A stretch of 64,000 nucleotides of DNA from Salegentibacter sp. (GCA_024635795.1 JAGXIH010000008.1:1-64000); one strand, 5' to 3'; numbered from the stretch's first letter, positions 38,423 through 47,325 are shown. The notes: generated by a model not told the origin, from the sequence alone. Numbers and translations: made by a program.

Positions 38423-41131
38423 TTATTTCCTGATTAATACTTTCTTGGTGTAACGCTTCCCGTCTTTCTCCAGGATCACAAAATACACCCCTGAGCTGCT
38501 TATCCCGTCAAAACTCACCTGCTCTTTCCCTCTACCTGCTTTGGTTTCCAACAATTGGCCGGTTACCGTGCTCAATCTTAACACACCTTCTTTTTCTTCC
38601 TCAAGATTAAGTTCCACCTGCATTTTTCCATCGCTGCTGAAGACACTAAAGAATTCATCGTCTAAATCTTCTTTTGTTAATATGGATTCATTGCTAAAAA
38701 GCAGTTCAAACCTGGAATTGTTCTCACCTTTTTTCACTTCAAAACTGTAAGCTTGCTTTCTCAGATCAACTGTTTTATTTTTCTCCTTATCCTTCAGAAA
38801 GACAGCAAAATCATAGGGTAGGTTTTCGAAATCTTTAAGGCTGATGCTCATAGTCCCTCCCTTTTCTGTAGTTATTCCAAGAGGTATAGTCTCTTTCTTA
38901 TCTTCCGGCCGGGCCACCGCATTAATGGAAAGCTGTTGCCTGTCCGGACTCAGACTGTACAGATTGGGAACATTCACATCGGTATTCATCAGTTTATGGG
39001 CGTCCAGCTGACTTTCAAAATCCTGGCTCGCCTGATTTTCAAAGTAGATAACCATTCCGTCTTTACCACTTTCTCCTTTAAAGGAGGCATCGAGTCGGAT
39101 CAAAGATTTCGGTGCAGGCTCTTGGTTTCGGTAAAACTCTTGGGTGAAATTATTTACCCTGGTTGTATTATTGATCCCCAGGGTACCGGTAACGGGATAA
39201 GTATCGGTATCAGAATCGCTTACTTTAACAAAAAAGCCCTGCATAGAAGGGATGATGCTCGTGGCACTACCTCCATTTTGGGCAACTCCGTTTACGAAGG
39301 ATTCGTAAGTCCCTGTATAACGGTTATCAATGCCTGCGGTGAAGAAATGTATCTGATTATCGATATTTGTCTTGGTCCACCCGGACGCATTCCAGTCTAT
39401 AGGCGAAGGATAGGGGTTGCCAACAAGATGAAATCCTTTGGTGTACTCTCCGTTATTATTTTCCAAAACCTGGCTGTAATCTCCGTTATTAACCTCTCCG
39501 GTTAGTGAAACTGTAAGCGGGTTGGTTGAAGCACCAAAATTGAGCGCATAGCCTTCCATAACGTTTAGAGCGCCTTCAGCCGTAGTATATGCCTCCCAAC
39601 CGGTTGCATCGCGAAGCGTATCATTTATATTAATTTTTCGGTTTTCATCGTAACGATAAAAATTAGGGAAAGTCTCCGCCAAATCTATATCGATGAAATC
39701 GCCAACCTTTGAAGCATTAAAAGGAGTAGCAAAATATTTATAACCAAAGGAATTGTCCAGGTAACGTTGCATAGTGACATTCCCAAGCACCTGCCCCGTT
39801 CCTGATCCATCTATAAGGGCAGTTTGAGTTGCATTGGAGATAAGTGTCAGTAGACCCCCCGTTTCCAGGTTTCCTTCCTCTACCTTAAGCATACCTGTTA
39901 TTTCAATATTTGCTTCTGAAGTTACTCCCAAAGGATTATTGATGTTTAAATTCTGAATTCGGTTATTTTTAAAAGCGGCAACCGGGATTGTTTGAGCAGC
40001 AGTACCTTCAAAGGAAATACTTCCGGTTTCCACATTTAAATTCTGAGAATTCATAAGGCTACCGGCAATTCTAAGCCAGTTATTATCTACCAACACGGAA
40101 GCTCCGGTTTCTATAGTAAGATTTTTAGCCAGCGCATTATCTCCTATGTTTATAATAGGATAATTTCCTGAAACTAAATTTTCAGAAATCAAGACGTTGG
40201 TTTCCAGAGTGGGAAGCGTATTACAGCTCCAGTTATTGGGATTGTTCCAGTCAGTATCTATCTCTCCGGTCCAGATTCCTGCCGTTTCCACAACAAGAGT
40301 GACTTTTCGGGATATAGATATTTTACAACTGGAATTAGCAGGATCGGTAGGTTGCACGATTACCCGATAGAGGTTTCCGCTATCAGCAAGCGAAGTGTTT
40401 TCTATAGAATAAATATGAGAATTGGTTCCTACATCAGTCCAGTCAGCTTCCCCTATTTTTTCCTGCCATTGATAATCTACATCTGGAATTGAAGATACAC
40501 TAAAAGTCGCTGAAGAGCCTTCGCAAGCAACCTCATCTGAAATAGCACTAAGATCATAACAATTAAGTTGCTCCACTAAATCATCTGGAAATTCACCTTG
40601 ATTATTTTCAAAATCTTCTTCGTTTCCAAAATCGCAGGTATCATCTACATGATTCGTTGTACCATCATAATTACCGCCACAACTAGTGAGATTATCCCCC
40701 CAGTTGTCACCGTTACCTAAAATATAAATTTTAGCATTATCAATAATTACCACATCCTGATTTGCTGCACCTCCCTTGGAAAAATTGCCATATACAAAAA
40801 GATAGCTGTCTTTCTGCAATGTGATATTAACTTGATTATGAGCAATAAAATCACCATAGACAATTAATCTGGCATTAACCCCTAATTCCAATGAGGCACC
40901 ATTTTTATCCATGTCGAAATCGCCATTTACAATTAAAGTACCGGTAATTGTGAGCTTGGAACTATTATTATAAATAAGGTTGTCAACTTCCTCTGGGGGA
41001 TCAACATCCGATATAGTTATATCATTATTTATTGTTAAGTCCTGTGCTTGTGCAATTGCCGGGAAAATGATTAAACCCGCAAAAATGAAGGCTATAAATA
41101 ATTTAGAGATAGAAGCAGAGGACTGTTTCAT
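38423..41131 (-). CDS. Large multidomain protein with T9SS type A sorting domain
   Basis: A 902-residue secreted protein with signal peptide (LFIAFIFAGLIIFPAIAQAQ). Residues 30-140 have right-handed beta-helix-like repeats (LIVNGDFDMDKNG, LIVYGDFIAHNQ, LFVYGNFSKGG). An Ig-like segment follows around residues 195-280 with VACEGSSATFSV and DYQWQEKIG. Then comes a segment starting AGIWTGEIDTDWNNPNNW, a pattern frequent in T9SS adhesins. The C-terminal 75 residues are a type A sorting domain (VLRLSTVTGQLLETKAG ... GVYFVILEKDGKRYTKKVLI). It starts directly at the chaperone stop (TAAATG). It may be the surface-exposed adhesin or anchor of the locus. Confidence 0.8.
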   Translation of the reverse strand: MKQSSASISKLFIAFIFAGLIIFPAIAQAQDLTINNDITISDVDPPEEVDNLIYNNSSKLTITGTLIVNGDFDMDKNGASLELGVNARLIVYGDFIAHNQVNITLQKDSYLFVYGNFSKGGAANQDVVIIDNAKIYILGNGDNWGDNLTSCGGNYDGTTNHVDDTCDFGNEEDFENNQGEFPDDLVEQLNCYDLSAISDEVACEGSSATFSVSSIPDVDYQWQEKIGEADWTDVGTNSHIYSIENTSLADSGNLYRVIVQPTDPANSSCKISISRKVTLVVETAGIWTGEIDTDWNNPNNWSCNTLPTLETNVLISENLVSGNYPIINIGDNALAKNLTIETGASVLVDNNWLRIAGSLMNSQNLNVETGSISFEGTAAQTIPVAAFKNNRIQNLNINNPLGVTSEANIEITGMLKVEEGNLETGGLLTLISNATQTALIDGSGTGQVLGNVTMQRYLDNSFGYKYFATPFNASKVGDFIDIDLAETFPNFYRYDENRKININDTLRDATGWEAYTTAEGALNVMEGYALNFGASTNPLTVSLTGEVNNGDYSQVLENNNGEYTKGFHLVGNPYPSPIDWNASGWTKTNIDNQIHFFTAGIDNRYTGTYESFVNGVAQNGGSATSIIPSMQGFFVKVSDSDTDTYPVTGTLGINNTTRVNNFTQEFYRNQEPAPKSLIRLDASFKGESGKDGMVIYFENQASQDFESQLDAHKLMNTDVNVPNLYSLSPDRQQLSINAVARPEDKKETIPLGITTEKGGTMSISLKDFENLPYDFAVFLKDKEKNKTVDLRKQAYSFEVKKGENNSRFELLFSNESILTKEDLDDEFFSVFSSDGKMQVELNLEEEKEGVLRLSTVTGQLLETKAGRGKEQVSFDGISSSGVYFVILEKDGKRYTKKVLIRK

Positions 41132-41953
41132 TTATTCTAAAGATTTTTCTGCAGTAGCGAGAACGTTTCCTTTTTCTTCCGAATAACTTATCTTAAGCTT
41201 TCCTTTTTCCAGATCTACAGTCTCAGCATTTCTTAGCTGAAAGGAAAAGTCTCTTACCGAATTAGGAGTATACACCGAAATGCCTTTTACCAGCCCAACT
41301 TCGGTTTCAATGCCATTGGGGGAGATATGGGTAGCGGTTAGATTGCCGTAAACCGACATATTCCCGGAGCGTTTTATTTGAAGGCTGAGTTTTGGTAGTT
41401 CAGCCTCAGTATCGAGTTCGATGTTCTCCAGACTTATTTGAGTAGTATTCTTTCCGTTTCTGATGATCACAGGAATACTGATCCCGAATACGGTTTTAAT
41501 ATTGATGGAGATGCCTTCGCTTTCTTCAGCGACTTCTTCACCCAGGGCGGTTTGCTCCTCCACAGCCCTGAAATAAACATGAGAGCGGTATTCGCCCTGT
41601 TCCAGGTTCCCGGTGCGGGTTAACTGCACCCTGATAGTTTGTGCCTCGTTAGGCCCAAGACTAACCCTTCGCGGAAAATATCTCAGAAAATCGGTCGCGA
41701 AACGCTGACCTTCTTCAGGTTCTTCCACCTGTTCGAAATTCCCGTCCTGAGTCATTTTATAATTCACAAAGGAAATTGCGTAGACCGCTGTATCGCTTCC
41801 CGTATTGGCCAGGTTGATCTCCTGGGAACGCTGCGAACCGTCAAAAACCAGGCGTTTAGGCATGATCATAAGATCTCCCTGTGCGTAGGTCGCGAGTCCT
41901 GAAAAAATAAAGATGAAAAATAGGAAGAGGGGGTTAAGTAGTTTTTTTATCAT
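41132..41953 (-). CDS. PapD-like periplasmic chaperone
   Basis: A 273-residue secreted protein (signal peptide LFLFFIFIFSGLATYAQ). The N-terminal Ig-like domain matches fimbrial chaperones: LMIMPKRLVFDGSQRSQEIN, the paired strand with a conserved Arg (PKRLVF), FLRYFPRRVSLGPNEAQTIR, and RTGNLEQGEYRSHVYFRA. A second Ig-like domain follows from about residue 150 (VFGISIPVIIRNGKN). Chaperones of this type complete the fold of subunits by donor-strand complementation before handing them to an usher. It lies between two DUF4402 genes upstream and the T9SS protein downstream, with a TAAATG junction. Confidence 0.82.
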   Translation of the reverse strand: MIKKLLNPLFLFFIFIFSGLATYAQGDLMIMPKRLVFDGSQRSQEINLANTGSDTAVYAISFVNYKMTQDGNFEQVEEPEEGQRFATDFLRYFPRRVSLGPNEAQTIRVQLTRTGNLEQGEYRSHVYFRAVEEQTALGEEVAEESEGISINIKTVFGISIPVIIRNGKNTTQISLENIELDTEAELPKLSLQIKRSGNMSVYGNLTATHISPNGIETEVGLVKGISVYTPNSVRDFSFQLRNAETVDLEKGKLKISYSEEKGNVLATAEKSLE

Positions 41954-42037
41954 ATCCCTGGGGCTGGATTTTATATTGCACTTTAAGCTTCAAAGGTACT
42001 GAATTTAAGCCGAATATGTTAATAAAAGCCTAATGTT

Positions 42038-42532
42038 TTAGTTATAGGACACCGTCACATTAAAGCCCGAATCATTGGTATAATACCCGGCAGGCTGATT
42101 GGCCTCCAGGTTAAGGGTGGCACCAATCTTCAACACATCGATATTTTCTCCAGTGAGCGCTTCTACTGTAAACTGATCGATCACCAGGATCTGGTTAGGA
42201 TTTTCCTGATGATAAAGACTAAAAGAGGTTGGCAAGGTGATAGCGTAATTATTATTTCCGTGGGTCACCACCGCTTCAGCCGGGGCCACATTGCCGGGGA
42301 TTGAACTAGAAATTTCTACTCCGTAAGCCACTCTCGAACCATCGGGCGAAAGGATTACAGAACCCGGATTATAAGCCGAGATCACATTCCCGAAATCAAG
42401 GTCTACGCTTTTATCTATCTGAATAGGATCTATCACCGTAGCCCTGCTCTCCACCGTCGCCGAAGCCGAAGCCTGGGCCAGGCAAAACTGCTGGGCTGAA
42501 AGGGCAATAAAAAGAAAAAGCAGTCTTTTCAA
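42038..42532 (-). CDS. DUF4402 family subunit-like protein (second copy)
   Basis: A 164-residue secreted protein (signal peptide LLFLFIALSAQQFCLAQ). The DUF4402 signature is clear: VIDPIQIDKSVDLDFGNVIS, GSVILSPDGSRVA, then NYAITLPTSF and a final strand FNVTVSYN at the C-terminus. It is probably a structural subunit of the fibre. It follows the strong hairpin at 42572-42597 and precedes the chaperone by 84 bp. Confidence 0.82.
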   Translation of the reverse strand: MKRLLFLFIALSAQQFCLAQASASATVESRATVIDPIQIDKSVDLDFGNVISAYNPGSVILSPDGSRVAYGVEISSSIPGNVAPAEAVVTHGNNNYAITLPTSFSLYHQENPNQILVIDQFTVEALTGENIDVLKIGATLNLEANQPAGYYTNDSGFNVTVSYN

Positions 42533-42571
42533 TTGTATTTTTTTGGTTGACTAGTTAATAATTAAAGCAAA

Positions 42572-42597
42572 AAACGCCGCCACAGGGGGCGGCGTTT
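42572..42597 (-). terminator. Strong GC-rich hairpin after the main DUF4402 gene
   Basis: AAACGCCGCC and GGCGGCGTTT form a perfect 10-bp stem with a 6-nt loop. On the minus strand it is followed by TTTGCTTT. It lies 18 bp past the stop of the DUF4402 gene at 42615-43100 and before the rest of the locus. It likely gives partial termination, so the first subunit is made in excess. Confidence 0.75.
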
Positions 42598-42614
42598 ATA
42601 TATGTCTTTCAATT

Positions 42615-43100
42615 TTATTCGTAAGAAACAGTTACAGAAACCTGACCTTCATAAGCACCAGGTCCTTGATTTTCATTAACTGTAATAGTAGCACCAACTT
42701 TAAACGAATCTGCAGTTGCTCCAGTTAAATCAGTTAAATTGGTTGTTATATCTTTTATTACCATGTCAGGCTCACCTGTCAATGTTAAATTTGTAGAACC
42801 GGTTACAACTTTATAAGTTAGCCCCGCTTCCTTTGTAACAGTGAATGTTGGTACTGTAGTATTTATGTTACCTGGAATAGCCATACCTGTAGGCATATTT
42901 CTAACGTTGCCAGTAGTAAGCTCTACATCAGTAACTGCAACCGGAGCTGCAATGGTACCAAAATCCAGAGCACTTTCCGAAGAAATGGTTAAAGGTTGAA
43001 CAATTTCAGCTTTAACAACAGCTGTTCCTTTCACTGAATTCTGAGCAAAAGCACTTCCAGAAATGATAAAAGCCAGTAGGATAAAAGTAATTTTTTTCAT
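42615..43100 (-). CDS. DUF4402 family subunit-like protein, probable major subunit
   Basis: A 161-residue secreted protein from ATG at 43100 (MKKITFILLAFIISGSAFAQ as signal peptide). DUF4402 features are ESALDFGTIAAPVAVTDVEL, a Gly/Thr-rich middle and the terminal strand VSVTVSYE. The composition is rich in Thr, Val and Ala with no Cys, as in many fibre subunits. The following hairpin would favour higher expression than the downstream genes, so it is the likely major subunit (inference). Confidence 0.82.
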   Translation of the reverse strand: MKKITFILLAFIISGSAFAQNSVKGTAVVKAEIVQPLTISSESALDFGTIAAPVAVTDVELTTGNVRNMPTGMAIPGNINTTVPTFTVTKEAGLTYKVVTGSTNLTLTGEPDMVIKDITTNLTDLTGATADSFKVGATITVNENQGPGAYEGQVSVTVSYE

Positions 43101-43239
43101 GTTGTATATTTTAATTTGATTTGGGTTCAAATGATTTAACGGTGCAAAGATGGGGGAAAACCCCTATCGGAAACTAATTTATTCGATAAGACAAATAAAT
43201 ACTCGTTGAAATACACTTTTACCCAAAAATCTCTAAAAA

Positions 43240-43799
43240 CTACAAGGTTATAGTTGATTTTGTTAGGGAATTTTTAATGGAAATAAGGAAAGACCAATTA
43301 TAATTTACCGTCACCTGAAGGTCGGCAACTGTATTATATACTCCGGGTTGTTGGTTGGGATTAACATAAAGACTGGCACCTACCTTAAGCATGGCGGGGC
43401 CATCCCCAAGCAGACTCTGATCGAGTTCGGCGGTGAAATCCTGGATTGCCATGGCTTCTCCCCCGTTGCGGAGTTCATAGCTGCCCTGGGGCAGACTGAT
43501 ATTAAAAGAATAACCCTGTTGCCCTGTCACTATAAAAGTAGCTGCTGAAACATTTGCCGCCTCTTCAAGTTCGAGTCCGCCGGTAGCAACCCTGGTATTA
43601 TCGGGCTTTAAAATGACCGTACCGCCGTTGCGGGCATCGATATTAGCGAAGTTCATATCAGAAGTTGGGTGATCCCTATGGGTTCTATGATAGTGACTGA
43701 AGCCTTGAAATTAGCCGTAGCTGAGGCTTGAGCAAAGCAGGTACCCCCGGCCAAAAGGAGGATAAGAATAGTAAGTATTTTTAGGTAGTTTGTTTTCAT
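43240..43799 (-). pseudogene. Frameshifted DUF4402 gene
   Basis: ATG at 43799 begins a signal peptide (KILTILILLLAGGTCFAQ) and a DUF4402 start (ASVTIIEPIGITQ), then the frame hits TGA a few codons on. The rest continues in another frame from about 43670 (SDMNFANIDARNGGTVIL ... GVYNTVADLQVTVNYN). One added base near 43672-43678 would restore the reading frame. At the 3' end the usual terminal NYN is followed by 18 extra residues, suggesting a lost stop codon. Two lesions make a pseudogene more likely than a single sequencing error. It is first in the locus. Confidence 0.78.
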
Positions 43800-44083
43800 A
43801 GCCGTAAATCATAGGGGGCAACCTATTCTTTACTAAAGTTAATAAGATTCATCATATTAAACGACAAAATACCAATATATTCGATGAAATGCATAAATAT
43901 TTAACCCGGGTTGTCCTTAATCCTTTAGAAATTAAACAAAGTATGATTTGAAAATAGAATTTAAAGTTCTAATTATCAGGAATACAACTGTCAAAAAGCA
44001 GATGAAGAGGAACTCTGCGATCCCAGAAAGTTAAAGCGCTAAGAATTTCGGTTTAAGCTGGCGTCTATAGACTACAGACTAAT

Positions 44084-45481
44084 TCACTGTCCCCTGTAGA
44101 AAATTACCGTACTAAGGGTTTTCAGCAAAATATTAAGATCCAGGAAGATCCCGCGGTGTTTGATATAGTAAAGATCATACTGAAGTTTCAGCAAGCTATC
44201 GGTATGGCAGGTACCATAGTCGGCCATTACTTGTGCCCAGCCGGTTAGTCCGGGTTTGATCACGTGGCGGGTATCATAAAAGGGAATACTATCGGAAAGC
44301 TCCCTGACAAAGACCGGTCTTTCGGGTCGGGGGCCAATAAGGCTCATTTCCCCTTTCAGCACATTATAGAACTGCGGGATTTCATCTATCCGGGAGCGCC
44401 GCAAAAATTTTCCAAAGCGGGTTACGCGGCAATCATTCTTTTCAGCATACCTGGGACCGTTAGGTTCGGCATCCCTGGTCATCGTGCGTAATTTCAGGAT
44501 GCTAAACACCTTCCCATTCTTCCCCACCCGCTCCTGCCGGTAAAACAAGGAGCCGCGGTTTGCCAGGAGATTCCCGATCAAAATGAAAGGAAGGATAAGT
44601 ATTCCGAAGATGAGTCCGAGCAGAGAAATCAGCATATCTAAAACACGAAAAACCAATAAATAAAATTTATTCTGATTGCTACGACTAAAAGGGAAATACC
44701 GGTAGAAGTGCTTATCAACGTGTTCCACAGGAATTCGGCGGGTCACCTCCTCATATACCTGGATATAATCCCGGATAGGAAAACCGGTTTTTAAGAGTTC
44801 GTTAAGTTGAGTATACAGACTGAGCATTAGCCCTTTTTGATATCCGCTGGCCACTACTATTTCATTGATATGATGTGCCCTGATGGTATCTGAAAGTTTA
44901 TCGACCTCAAACCTCAACAAGCCACTCTCGTCAAGATCATGGTTGCCCTTATGATCGGTATTTACGAAACCCACCACCATATAATTGGGATCAGATTTCT
45001 GAAGGGAATCGGCGATGAGGCGAATATCGAAGGAATCTCCCACCACCAGCACCCGCTTGTAAAACCGGGGCGTTGAGATCAGGTTGATATATAGAAGACG
45101 CCATAAAAGCATAGCCAGGGCAATGGCCAGGAAGAAAAAGAGAATCTGCAGTCGGTTTTCAGGAAGCACCGGGGTAAGATACGGAGTGAGCATAAAGAAC
45201 AGAACGGTTAAGGCTGTACTCAGCAGCACATTCTGCAGACTGGCATCCCACTGACTCGCTTTCCGGAGGTCGTAGAGTTCAAAAACCGTATTGAAAATAT
45301 TGAAATAAAGCACAAAGACCAGGGTCCAGGTCCAGGTATCGGAGGTGATGCGGAAGTAGTCGAAATTAAAAATGATCCCTACCAGGCTGAGGCTCAGCAA
45401 AACACAAAAGTTGTCGAACAGCCGAAGCAGGACCTTGCGCTCGGAAATTTCAAAATGAAACAGCGGACGTTGTTCCGACAT
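44084..45481 (-). CDS. Polyprenyl-phosphate sugar-phosphate transferase (WcaJ type)
   Basis: The initiating enzyme for surface polysaccharide: it loads the first sugar-phosphate onto undecaprenyl phosphate. It has 465 residues. Four N-terminal membrane helices are followed by a CoA-binding-like domain (KRVLVVGDSFDIRLIADSLQ), a fifth helix, and the C-terminal catalytic domain. That domain carries FYRQERVGKNGKVFSILKLR, RTMTRDAEPNG, RRSRIDEIPQFYNVLKGEMS and SLIGPRPERP. The first sugar cannot be told from sequence. It lies at the downstream end of the polysaccharide region, separated by 1.2 kb of repeats and the toxin-antitoxin pair. Confidence 0.92.
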   Translation of the reverse strand: MSEQRPLFHFEISERKVLLRLFDNFCVLLSLSLVGIIFNFDYFRITSDTWTWTLVFVLYFNIFNTVFELYDLRKASQWDASLQNVLLSTALTVLFFMLTPYLTPVLPENRLQILFFFLAIALAMLLWRLLYINLISTPRFYKRVLVVGDSFDIRLIADSLQKSDPNYMVVGFVNTDHKGNHDLDESGLLRFEVDKLSDTIRAHHINEIVVASGYQKGLMLSLYTQLNELLKTGFPIRDYIQVYEEVTRRIPVEHVDKHFYRYFPFSRSNQNKFYLLVFRVLDMLISLLGLIFGILILPFILIGNLLANRGSLFYRQERVGKNGKVFSILKLRTMTRDAEPNGPRYAEKNDCRVTRFGKFLRRSRIDEIPQFYNVLKGEMSLIGPRPERPVFVRELSDSIPFYDTRHVIKPGLTGWAQVMADYGTCHTDSLLKLQYDLYYIKHRGIFLDLNILLKTLSTVIFYRGQ

Positions 45482-46225
45482 ATTCTAGCTTGGTTATGAG
45501 GCTAAGATATAATTTTTTTGAGTTCTGTGGTTGTTGATTAGTGCTGAGTTGGAAGTTTTTCGATGAGGCTGGTTGAGCCTCGGTTTTTGGTAGGGTTCCG
45601 GGATATAGAGTGGAGAGAGGAAAGTGTGTTTCGGTTGTGAGTTCTCAGTTTTACGTTATCGGGTTCTGAGGTATTCCCGGGAGTGGTTCTTAGTGGAAAG
45701 TGGAGAGTGGGTGTCCGTTGTGATTTCTCGGTTTTCTGTTATCGGGTTCTGGGGCATTCCGGGGTTTGGATCCTGATTTTAATGTATTACCCAAAAGGTG
45801 TCACGCTAAGGCCGCGAAGCTTTTCGCAAAGAGCGCAAAGGGTTTCTTTGCGTTTTTCTTTGCGTGGATACTTTGCGGACTCTGCGTGGATTTTTTTAAT
45901 TAATTCGGAATTGGCTTGCCCGCCGTAGCCCAAGCCTAGGCGGGTTAGTTCGTGATCCTTTAATTCGGAGGGGGCGTTCCGAATTGAATATGCTTTCACG
46001 CGAAGAACGCGGAGGGGATCGCGAAGGGCGCAAAAGATACCATCATTGATCCTACAAAACGACAAATCCCCGTAATGAGATTCCTCGTCGCTCCTGCCTC
46101 GCTCCGTCGGAATGACAAAAGCCCCATTTCACTTGTCATTTCGACCCCTTCGACTACCGCTCAGGACAGGCTTTGGGAAATCCCATCCGAGTGAGCAACT
46201 ATGTTCGCCCCTTTCAAAAAAAGAC
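45482..46225. repeat. Repeat-rich intergenic DNA without genes
   Basis: The region has no credible gene. It contains tandem-like GTGGAGAGTGG/GGTTGTGAGTTCTC tracts (about 45608-45740), CGCAAAG-rich units (about 45800-45890 and 45995-46035), CTTGCCCGCCGTAGCC...GGCGGGTT (about 45912-45950), GATTCCTCGTCGC...TCGGAATGACA (about 46078-46115) and CCTTCGACTACCGCTCAGGA (about 46148-46170). Confidence 0.7.
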
Positions 46226-46349
46226 TAATGATTTTACATTGATTTATTTTTGTTGAATAGTTAATTAGGGATTCGAGAATTCGATGATACGGATTCCAGA
46301 ACAGTACTGAAAAAGGGTTCACGCAAAGAGCGCAGAGATTTTCGCAAAG
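46226..46349. repeat. 124-bp direct repeat, copy 1 (downstream of toxin gene)
   Basis: 121 of 124 bases match 47202-47325 in the same orientation. The unit begins TAATGATTTTACATTGATTT and ends in the CACGCAAAGAGCGCAGAG motif. Together the two copies bracket the toxin-antitoxin genes. Confidence 0.85.
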
Positions 46350-46640
46350 GGCGCAAAGGGTTTTCTTTGCGTGGATTATTTTAGTTAATTCGGAATTGGC
46401 TTGCCCGCCGGAGCCGTAGCCTAGGAGGGTTAATTGGTTAATTGGGGATTGGGGATTGGAGAATTCAGAATTCGCCTGGCTGCAGGAGTCTAGGATTGGT
46501 GATTTGGTTAATCAGAGATTACGTCATGCTGAACCTGCCATGCCGCCAGGAAGGCTTGATTCAGCATCTCATTTGAGTGAGCTTTAAAAATCCACCGAAC
46601 GTACCAAACCGGATGAGATTCCGGGATATCCCTATAGCTA
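46350..46640. repeat. Repeat-rich spacer downstream of toxin gene
   Basis: The region holds CGCAAAGGG/TTTGCGTGG units, another CTTGCCCGCCGGAGCC...GGAGGGTTAATT copy, GGGGATTGG tandem units (about 46445-46460) and a TGCTGAACCTGCCATGCCGC...CAGCATCTCATT unit. No gene is seen. Confidence 0.65.
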
Positions 46641-46958
46641 TCAGGACTGGGATGATGAGTTACCACCTTCATCCAACTTTTCTGGATCTCTTCTGTTATC
46701 CCAAATAGATAAAATTAAAATCGAGGCCTTTTCTATTTCATAGAAAATTAAATAATCTTTGACAATTTTGATGCGCACTCCGGGAGTATCTGTTTTCTTC
46801 CCTATTTCTGGAAAAATGGATATTATTTTTATCGCCTCAATAAACAGGTTATTTAATCTTTTGCTATAGGTTTTTGACTTATTGCGGTTAATCCAGTAAT
46901 TTAAAATTGCCTTTCTATCATTTTGGGCTTTAAAAGACCAGATTATTCTTTTAGCCAT
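46641..46958 (-). CDS. ParE/RelE-family toxin
   Basis: A 105-residue protein of the RelE/ParE fold: IIWSFKAQNDRKAILNYWIN, then LFIEAIKIISIFPEIGKKT, RIKIVKDYLIFYEIEKASI and ILSIWDNRRDPEKL at the C-terminus. The ILxIxDxRRDPxxL ending is typical of ParE-like toxins. It overlaps the antitoxin gene by 16 bases. The last residues (EGGNSSSQS) extend into repeat DNA. The target (gyrase or ribosome) cannot be decided. Confidence 0.85.
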   Translation of the reverse strand: MAKRIIWSFKAQNDRKAILNYWINRNKSKTYSKRLNNLFIEAIKIISIFPEIGKKTDTPGVRIKIVKDYLIFYEIEKASILILSIWDNRRDPEKLDEGGNSSSQS

Positions 46959-47179
46959 TTTTCTATATCCTTGTTAGCCTCCTCATTGCCAAGGGACTTC
47001 CCGTCCTTTATTTGGACTCTGGCTTCATTTATGGCCATATTTTGGTCGTTATTCAATTCATAGGGCTTTTCCAATTTGTTCTCCTGACTCAAATAATTAT
47101 ATATCTCCTCCAATAAACCCTTATTAGTAGATGAGTTTATTTCTTCAATCAGCTTTTTCTTAATCTCGAGAGTTTTCAT
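46943..47179 (-). CDS. Antitoxin of the ParE/RelE pair
   Basis: A 78-residue acidic helical protein (MKTLEIKKKLIEEINSSTN) with a C-terminal toxin-wrapping helix (ANKDIEKWLKE). It is immediately upstream of and overlapping the toxin gene, the usual order. No separate DNA-binding motif is obvious, though the N-terminal half could fold as a short helical domain. One copy of the 124-bp repeat begins 23 bp upstream of its start, so the promoter probably lies in repeat DNA. Confidence 0.8.
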   Translation of the reverse strand: MKTLEIKKKLIEEINSSTNKGLLEEIYNYLSQENKLEKPYELNNDQNMAINEARVQIKDGKSLGNEEANKDIEKWLKE

Positions 47180-47201
47180 AGCGGTAAAATTATATACAAT
47201 A

Positions 47202-47325
47202 TAATGATTTTACATTGATTTATTTTTGTTGAATAATTAATTCGGGATTCGAGAATTCGGTGATACGGATTCCAGAACAGTACTGAAAAAGGGTTCACGC
47301 AAAGAGCGCAGAGATTTTCGCAAAG
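47202..47325. repeat. 124-bp direct repeat, copy 2 (upstream of antitoxin gene)
   Basis: This copy differs from 46226-46349 at three positions only. It occupies the expected promoter region of the antitoxin-toxin operon. Confidence 0.85.

Noticed and set aside
38936-39505. A 189-codon plus-strand frame inside the T9SS protein gene
   Set aside because: Antisense to a gene with signal peptide and sorting domain; no recognisable motif.
45787-46065. A 92-codon minus-strand frame in the repeat region
   Set aside because: It is composed almost fully of the CGCAAAG and GCCCGCCG repeat units, with no gene-like features.
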